Assembly: GCA_902495945.1 (NCBI GenBank)
Contig: CABUZD010000024.1
Span: forward strand, 1 to 18,922
DNA length: 18,922 nt
DNA from: an uncultured Collinsella sp.
GTDB lineage: Bacteria > Actinomycetota > Coriobacteriia > Coriobacteriales > Coriobacteriaceae
Direction: 5' to 3'
Under the pieces are notes generated by a model. The model was not told where the DNA came from and did no database searches. It was given only the letters and a program-made list of their open reading frames with translations. Shown one piece after another: positions 13,675-18,922 of the stretch (its first letter is position 1; each line of letters opens with the position of its first letter). Position numbers and translations under genes: made by a program.

Positions 13675-15481
13675 AACCCTCATGGGCAGCATCCGCGACT
13701 ATATGAAAGTCACTGTTGCCACGCCATTGCTCGTGCTTGGCGAGGTACTCTGCGAGATGCTGATTCCATTTATCACCGCCAACCTGATCGACGCCATCAA
13801 AGACGGCGCCACCGTAGCCGAGATGCTTCCCACCGCGGGCTTTTTGGTGCTCATCGCGCTGACGTCGCTTGCTTTTGGTGCCGCCGCCGGCGTCACCTGC
13901 AGCCATGCGAGCTGCGGCTTCGCCAAGAACCTGCGTCACGACCTGTTCTACAAGATCCAGACGTTCAGCTTTGCCAACATCGATGAGTTCTCGAGTTCCT
14001 CGCTCGTCACGCGCCTGACCACCGACATCAACAACGTTCAGCAGGCCTTTATGATGATCATCCGCATCGCCGTGCGCGCGCCGCTGGTATTGGTCTTTGC
14101 CTTTGCCATGGGCTACGCCATGGGCGGCAGCGTCGCCATGGTCTACCTGGTCATCATTCCGCTGCTGGGCTTTGGCCTGTTCTTTATCATCTATAAGGTG
14201 CGCCCGATCTTTGCCCGCGTGTTCCGCAAGTACGACGCGCTCAACGAGTCCGTCGAGGAAAACGTCACCGGCATGCGCGTAGTCAAGAGCTACGTGCGCG
14301 AAGACTTTGAGAAGGAGAAGTTCGCCACCGCCGCGCGCGACGTCCAGATGGACTTCACCCGCGCCGAAAAGCTGCTCGCCTTCAATAACCCCATGATGAA
14401 CATCTGCGTCAACGGCGCGTTCGTCGTCATCATCTACCTGGGCTCCAAGCTCATCATCACGAGCCAGGGCACCTTGTTCGACGTGGGCCAGCTCTCCTCC
14501 ATCTTTACCTATGGCTTCCAGATTCTGATGAGTCTGATGCAGCTGTCGATGATCTTTGTCATGGTGACCATGGCCGATGAATCGGCGCACCGCATTACCG
14601 AGGTGCTTGCCGCCGAGCCCACGATCGCCGATCCCGCCGAGCCCGTGCTCGAGGTCGCCGATGGCTCCATCGACTTTGACCACGTGAGCTTTAAGTATTC
14701 CGCGCATGCGAAGCGCCAGGCGCTCGACGATATCGACCTGCACATTAAGAGCGGCGAGACCATCGGCATCATCGGCGGCACCGGCTCGGCCAAGTCCACG
14801 CTTGTAAACCTCATCGCCCGCCTGTACGACGCCACCGAAGGCACCGTGCGCGTGGGCGGCGTGGATGTGCGCGACTACGACTTGGACGCTCTGCGCCACC
14901 AAGTGGCCATGGTATTGCAGAAAAACGTGCTGTTTAGCGGCACGATTGCCGAGAACCTGCGTTGGGGCGACCCGAACGCCACCGACGAAGAGATCCGCGA
15001 GGCGGCACATCTGGCCTGCGCCGACGAGTTTGTCGATGGCTTCCCCAAGGGCTATGACACCTGGATCGAGCAGGGCGGCTCCAATGTCTCGGGCGGTCAG
15101 AAGCAGCGCCTGTGCATTGCGCGTGCCCTGCTGCGTCGCCCCAAGATCTTGATCCTGGACGACTCCACCAGCGCCGTCGACACCAAGACCGACGCCAAGA
15201 TTCGCGCAGGGTTGGCAAGCTATCTGCCCAACACGACCAAGCTCATCATCGCCCAGCGCATCAGCTCCGTGCAGGACGCCGATCGCATCATCGTCATGGA
15301 GGGTGGCCGTATCGCTCAGATCGGCAACCACGATGAGCTGCTCAAGACGAGCGAGATCTACCGCGAGACCTTCACCTCGCAAAACAAGATGTCTGCCGAG
15401 GGCGAAGGGGCCGTCGAGGCCGGCACCGAGGCATCCGCAACGCAAGCCCAGACCCAGGAAGGAGGCGAGGCACATGAGTAA
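13667..15481 (+). CDS. ABC exporter half-transporter with degenerate ATP site (heterodimer subunit 1)
   Basis: This membrane half-transporter has an ABC exporter (type IV) transmembrane domain (about 10-310) and a nucleotide-binding domain (about 330-575), 604 aa in all. Walker A is GGTGSAKST (370-378) and the signature is a canonical VSGGQKQR (474-481). The residue after Walker B Asp498 is Asp499 where the catalytic Glu should be (ILILDDSTSAVD), and the switch His is Gln530 (IIAQR). Those two changes mark the non-hydrolytic subunit of heterodimers such as TM287 or LmrC. A Glu/Ala-rich tail (575-604) is dispensable-looking. The start ATG follows GGGAGG and overlaps the regulator stop; its own stop overlaps the next gene in ATGAGTAA. 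The substrate is unknown; drugs, lipids or peptides are the family options. Confidence 0.95.
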   Translation: MIKTLMGSIRDYMKVTVATPLLVLGEVLCEMLIPFITANLIDAIKDGATVAEMLPTAGFLVLIALTSLAFGAAAGVTCSHASCGFAKNLRHDLFYKIQTFSFANIDEFSSSSLVTRLTTDINNVQQAFMMIIRIAVRAPLVLVFAFAMGYAMGGSVAMVYLVIIPLLGFGLFFIIYKVRPIFARVFRKYDALNESVEENVTGMRVVKSYVREDFEKEKFATAARDVQMDFTRAEKLLAFNNPMMNICVNGAFVVIIYLGSKLIITSQGTLFDVGQLSSIFTYGFQILMSLMQLSMIFVMVTMADESAHRITEVLAAEPTIADPAEPVLEVADGSIDFDHVSFKYSAHAKRQALDDIDLHIKSGETIGIIGGTGSAKSTLVNLIARLYDATEGTVRVGGVDVRDYDLDALRHQVAMVLQKNVLFSGTIAENLRWGDPNATDEEIREAAHLACADEFVDGFPKGYDTWIEQGGSNVSGGQKQRLCIARALLRRPKILILDDSTSAVDTKTDAKIRAGLASYLPNTTKLIIAQRISSVQDADRIIVMEGGRIAQIGNHDELLKTSEIYRETFTSQNKMSAEGEGAVEAGTEASATQAQTQEGGEAHE

Positions 15482-17393
15482 GGCAACGACCGCCGAGCGC
15501 GCGCTCAACCGCAAGGGCGGCACCATGTCGCGCCTCATCAAGACGCTCTTTGGCTTCTACCCCGTGCTTTTGCCCCTCGTCGTCGTCGGCGTGGTGCTCT
15601 GCGCCATCATCAACTCCATCGGCGCGACCTTCCTTCAGAGCGCCCTGCAAATTATTAGCGAATCGTGGCAGTCGGGCGATTGGGAAGCCGCACAGCCCAA
15701 GATCGCACAGCTTGTGACCACCCTCGCCTGCATCTACGGCGTCGGCATCCTGTCCTCGCTGTTCTGGAACCGCGCCATGGCCATCGTCACGCAGGGCTCA
15801 CTCGAGAAGCTGCGCGAGAAGATGTTCAACCGTATGCAGGACCTGCCGATTCGCTACTTCGACACGCACCAGCGCGGCGACATCATGAGCCACTACACCA
15901 ACGACATCGACACGCTGCGCCAGATGATCAGCCAGTCGCTGCCCAACCTGCTCATGACGACCATCGTCATCGTCACGGTGTTCTTTATCATGCTGTACTA
16001 CAGCGTGTGGATGTGCCTGGTCATTGTGGCCGGCGTCGCCTTTATGACCTTTATGACCAAGCTGCTCGGCTCCAACTCCGCGCGTTTCTTTATTGCGCAG
16101 CAGACCGAGCTCGGCGTGGTCGAGGGCCATATCGAGGAAGTCATGAACGGCCAGAAGGTCGTCAAGGCATTCTGCCACGAGTCTGCCGCCGAGGCCGATT
16201 TTGACGAGCGCAACGAAAAGCTCTTCGAGGTCTCGCAGAAGGCCAACATGTACGCCAACATCCTCATGCCCATCCTTATGAACCTGGGCAACCTGCTCTA
16301 CGTGCTGGTGGCCCTTGCCGGCGGCATTTTCCTGGCGCTGGGCGTGCCCAACCTGAGCATCTCGGGCATGGCGCTGTCCATCGCCGTCGTGGTGCCGTTC
16401 CTCAACATGACCAAGCAGTTCTGCGGACAGATCGGTCAGATCTCGCAGCAGATCAACGCCGTGGTCATGGGCCTCGCCGGCGCCGACCGCATCTTTGAGC
16501 TCATCGACGAGAAGCCCGAAGCCGACGAAGGCTATGTGACGCTCGTCAACGCGCAGGTCAACCCCGATACCTGGCAGCTCGAGGAGGCCGACCACCACAC
16601 CGGCATGTGGGCATGGAAACATCCGCACCGCGCAACCGGCGAGATCGAGTACGTACCGCTGCGCGGCGACCTGGTCATGGACAACGTCGACTTTGGCTAC
16701 ACGCCCGACCACGAGGTGCTGCACGGCGTGTCCGTGTTTGCCAAGCCGGGCCAGAAGGTCGCGTTTGTCGGCGCCACCGGTGCCGGTAAGACGACCATCA
16801 CCAACCTCATCAACCGCTTCTATGACATCGCCGACGGCAAGATTCGCTACGACGGCATCAACGTCAACAAGATTCGCAAGGCCGATCTGCGCCGCTCGCT
16901 GGGCGTCGTGCTGCAGGACGTAAACCTGTTCACCGGTACCGTGATGGATAACATCCGCTACGGCAATCTGGACGCCACTGACGAGGAGTGCATCGCGGCG
17001 GCCAAGCTCGTCGGCGCAGACGACTTTATCACCCGCCTGCCCGACGGCTACGACACGATGCTCACCGGCAACGGCGCGCAGCTGTCGCAGGGCCAGCGCC
17101 AGCTGATTTCGATCGCACGTGCTGCCGTCGCCGATCCGCCGGCAATGATTCTGGACGAGGCCACGAGCTCCATCGACACCCGCACCGAGGCTATCGTGCA
17201 AGCGGGCATGGATAAGCTCATGGAAGGTCGCACGACGTTTGTCATCGCGCACCGCCTGTCCACCGTGCGCAACTCCGACGCGATCATCTGCCTGGACCAC
17301 GGCCGCATCATCGAGCGCGGTAACCACGACGAGCTGATCGCCAAGCGCGGGTATTACTACCAGCTCTATACCGGAGCGTTTGAGCTGGAGTAG
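15474..17393 (+). CDS. ABC exporter half-transporter with canonical catalytic residues (heterodimer subunit 2)
   Basis: This is the partner half-transporter, 639 aa: six membrane segments (about 25-330) and a nucleotide-binding domain (about 400-635). Walker A is GATGAGKTT (433-441), Walker B is AMILDEATSS with catalytic Glu562, and the switch His593 is in VIAHRLSTV. Its signature is LSQGQRQ (537-543), with Gln in place of the first Gly. This complements subunit 1: the site built from this Walker A/B and subunit 1 VSGGQ is fully catalytic, while the other site is degenerate. A linker of about 50 residues (347-398, including WQLEEADHHTGMWAWKHP) lies between the domains and is longer than usual. 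The ATG at 15474 follows GGAGG and overlaps the previous stop by 8 bp. The start further upstream in this frame is not supported. Confidence 0.95.
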   Translation: MSKATTAERALNRKGGTMSRLIKTLFGFYPVLLPLVVVGVVLCAIINSIGATFLQSALQIISESWQSGDWEAAQPKIAQLVTTLACIYGVGILSSLFWNRAMAIVTQGSLEKLREKMFNRMQDLPIRYFDTHQRGDIMSHYTNDIDTLRQMISQSLPNLLMTTIVIVTVFFIMLYYSVWMCLVIVAGVAFMTFMTKLLGSNSARFFIAQQTELGVVEGHIEEVMNGQKVVKAFCHESAAEADFDERNEKLFEVSQKANMYANILMPILMNLGNLLYVLVALAGGIFLALGVPNLSISGMALSIAVVVPFLNMTKQFCGQIGQISQQINAVVMGLAGADRIFELIDEKPEADEGYVTLVNAQVNPDTWQLEEADHHTGMWAWKHPHRATGEIEYVPLRGDLVMDNVDFGYTPDHEVLHGVSVFAKPGQKVAFVGATGAGKTTITNLINRFYDIADGKIRYDGINVNKIRKADLRRSLGVVLQDVNLFTGTVMDNIRYGNLDATDEECIAAAKLVGADDFITRLPDGYDTMLTGNGAQLSQGQRQLISIARAAVADPPAMILDEATSSIDTRTEAIVQAGMDKLMEGRTTFVIAHRLSTVRNSDAIICLDHGRIIERGNHDELIAKRGYYYQLYTGAFELE

Positions 17394-17404
17394 TTCGGCT
17401 CGCC

Positions 17405-17486
17405 GAGATGGCCGATTTGCCGCTCATTCGTCGGGCATGACCCTAAGGTCAATGCCCTCCTCTTTCGGGGCAAATCGACTCATCTC
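17405..17486 (+). ncRNA. Structured intergenic element C (3' of the ABC operon)
   Basis: Eleven nucleotides after the ABC2 TAG, an outer stem pairs 17405-17410 with 17481-17486 and 17413-17421 with 17469-17477 (CGATTTGCC, perfect). It encloses a core hairpin GGGCAT-GACC-CTAA-GGTC-A-ATGCCC (17433-17457). The core, with one bulged base on the 3' arm and a four-base loop, matches elements A and B. The sequence blocks of those elements (CGACGCTGC and CAATCTGACGTT) are absent. It has no T-run; the real terminator follows at 17518. Confidence 0.6.
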
Positions 17487-17517
17487 AACGACCCAAACGC
17501 AATGCGCCGCAACGAAT

Positions 17518-17552
17518 AAAGCCTCCGCAGCCACACGAGCTGCGGAGGCTTT
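17518..17552. terminator. Bidirectional intrinsic terminator between ABC operon and cyclase gene
   Basis: AAAGCCTCCGCAG (17518-17530) pairs perfectly with CTGCGGAGGCTTT (17540-17552) over a 9-nt loop. T-rich sequence follows on both strands, so it should end transcription of both convergent units. Confidence 0.9.
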
Positions 17553-17573
17553 TCTGTACCCTTTGTTACAAGC

Positions 17574-18665
17574 TTACCGTTCCTCGCGTTGCAGCCCGGC
17601 TGCCTCGGCTGTCTTAACGCGGTTCTTGTCGATGTACATGTTTTTGTCGGCCTGGGAAAAGAGCTCGCGCATCGTAGGCGGTTCATCAAAATCGCTGGAA
17701 AGCGCGTAGCCCACCGCATAGCTGATGAGCATGTCGGGGTGAGCCTCGGAATACTCGTTCACGTTCGCACGAACCCGAGCGAGACAGGACTCCACGGCAG
17801 CTCGATCGGTATCCCGCAGCACCGCGATAAACTCATCGCCGCCGTCGCGACCCACAAAGCAGGTCTCCGACGCCACGAGCCCCAGCTGCTGGGCAAAAGA
17901 ACGGATGTATTCGTCGCCCTTCTCGTGACCAAAGCTGTTATTGACCGTATGCAGATTGTTAAGGTCGAAGACGCACATCGCAACGGGCGCCTCCGCGGAG
18001 ACAGGCTGCTCCTGCCCCAAGACCTCCTCGCACTTGTTCTTGTTGGGCAGTCCCGTGGCTTCGTCGAGATAGACTTTGCTCTGCAGTTCGCGATTGAGCG
18101 CGGCAGTTCGCACCGCGCGAACAAGTTCAACCGCAAAGGTCGCCACCAAGCCCATGATGTCGATGATCACCAAGCCCTCGAGATAGTTGAGCGCCGACGC
18201 CTTCTCCTGAGAGTAGTCCTCTGCGAGTCGCGTAGCATCGTCGCAAATGCCAAAGAACTCCTCGCTCATAGGAATGATGTCGGTGTTCTCATAGCCGACT
18301 TCGCGCACGCGGATGATCTCGGTGCAAAGCTCATCAAAATAATTAGCAAGCTCGGTCATCTTTGCCTGATACTCGTCGTCGTCGAGACGGACGAGGTTAA
18401 GGTCGCCACTTCCGTAACGCAAACCGTTGATGTATGAATCCACGGCTTTGAGCAGGTCATCTTGAGGCTGGCCCGCATCCTCGAGCTTAACGATTCGCTG
18501 CGTGGTACCGCGCACCAGACCGGCGTAGTTGACCACGCGCGCCGTGCCCTAGATATCGGAGACGAGCAGCATAACATTGATGAAGAAGAAGATGAGAACT
18601 GCCGTGAGCACCATCATGAGCAGCCGCACCGCCCGGCTGGCTTTCTTGGCGACAGAAGTATTCAC
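17574..18665 (-). pseudogene. Membrane diguanylate cyclase (GGDEF) gene interrupted by an in-frame TAG
   Basis: The intact gene would make c-di-GMP at the membrane. Reading from GTG 18665 (GGGGAG lies 7 nt upstream), codons 1-38 give a first membrane segment (RLLMMVLTAVLIFFFINVML). Codon 39 is TAG (18551-18549), and the same frame continues without a break for 324 codons to TAA at 17574. The continuation holds a sensor segment of about 120 residues, a second membrane segment (LEGLVIIDIMGLVATFAVEL) and a GGDEF domain with FDLNNLHTVNNSFGHEKGDEYI and an intact GRDGGDEF. No RxxD inhibitory site precedes GGDEF. A CAG-to-TAG change would explain it. The downstream frame has a GTG at 18536 but no ribosome-binding site. 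Suppression is unlikely, since many genes here use TAG as their normal stop. Confidence 0.82.
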
Positions 18666-18784
18666 AAGTTCACTCCCCAAATGACAAAAGCACAGGTAGT
18701 ACGCAGCGTGCTGAAATTCACGTGAGGTCAACTCTACCAGATGATTTTTCTAGGACGGGAATTAAAGAATCATCGACACGATAG

Positions 18785-18922
18785 CTATTTGAGAAGTTGG
18801 GCCATGGCGTTGACGAATTTTTGTACTTGGAGAGTTGGCTCGAGCGGGTAGTGCAGAAAGACCGGCACCTCGCGTCCGCATAGGAACGGCACGCCTACAA
18901 CGGCCGGGTGCCCCCCCGCCCC
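18785..18922 (-). CDS. C-terminal end of a LysR-type regulator (partial)
   Basis: The frame enters from the window edge and ends at TAG (18787-18785). The visible 45 residues include HPAVVGVPFLCGREVPVFLH and end in KFVNAMAQLLK. Hydrophobic beta strands followed by a final helix fit the end of a LysR effector-binding domain, but this is too little to be sure. The first few codons fall in a G-run (window edge, plus-strand C-run), so the reading there is uncertain. The start lies outside the window. Confidence 0.45.
   Translation of the reverse strand, partial: GAGGHPAVVGVPFLCGREVPVFLHYPLEPTLQVQKFVNAMAQLLK

Noticed and set aside
13598..15541. A 647-codon open frame on the minus strand
   Set aside because: It lies antisense to the ABC exporter gene, which has all catalytic motifs. 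Long antisense frames are expected in high-GC codon usage, and the His/Asp/Gly-rich translation matches no family.
18549..18551. Programmed amber read-through or pyrrolysine insertion
   Set aside because: TAG is the normal stop for at least eight genes here and no structure suggestive of an insertion element was noticed just downstream. A nonsense mutation is simpler.
18905..18922. C-run at the window edge as a biological signal
   Set aside because: It falls in the coding frame of a partial gene at the very end of the window, so an assembly or sequencing artefact cannot be excluded.

Overview
The window is GC-rich bacterial chromosome (roughly 60% G+C by eye) with compact genes and good Shine-Dalgarno sites. 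TAG is a common normal stop codon. Protein character, gene content and the recurring GACAAAGGGAC palindromes suggest a gut actinobacterium of the class Coriobacteriia, probably close to Collinsella. That placement is inferred from memory of the families; no search was run.

Layout. Positions 1-1215 carry prfA (release factor 1, minus strand), with a large structured element just after its stop codon. Positions 1444-5824 form a minus-strand operon that reads, in transcription order, lipoprotein solute-binding protein, permease and ATPase of a polar amino-acid ABC importer, then an M20 metallopeptidase. The likely job is uptake of amino acids or small peptides followed by hydrolysis. Positions 6088-6981 (minus) encode an aldose-1-epimerase-like protein, and 7095-7964 (minus) an unrecognised single-pass membrane protein. 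Two plus-strand genes follow: an MFS exporter (8226-9467) and a low-molecular-weight protein tyrosine phosphatase (9513-9959). An AAA ATPase of the DUF4143 type (10146-11507, minus) stands alone between two copies of the palindromic repeat and has three 33-bp-spaced direct repeats in its promoter region. Positions 11691-12837 (minus) hold a pyridoxal kinase translationally coupled to a small Cys-rich protein.

Positions 13083-17393 form a plus-strand MarR regulator-ABC-ABC operon. It has a clear promoter, an inverted-repeat operator candidate and 8-bp stop/start overlaps. The two ABC subunits carry complementary degenerate motifs, so they should work as a heterodimeric exporter with one catalytic and one degenerate ATP site. 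A bidirectional terminator separates this operon from a convergent membrane diguanylate cyclase gene that is interrupted by an in-frame TAG at codon 39. The last 138 bases are the 3' end of a minus-strand gene whose C-terminus resembles a LysR regulator.

The most unusual signal is non-coding. A family of long, structured elements lies between genes. Three copies (near 9-145, 5963-6070 and 12966-13067) share two sequence blocks separated by exactly 16 nt, and in two of them the 16-nt spacer pairs with a distant arm although its sequence differs completely. A fourth element (17405-17486) shares only the bulged core hairpin. Other intergenic repeats are four near-identical palindromes, two long perfect inverted repeats and the 33-bp direct repeats. 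No tRNA, rRNA, CRISPR array, transposase gene or intergenic stretch over 300 bases was seen.
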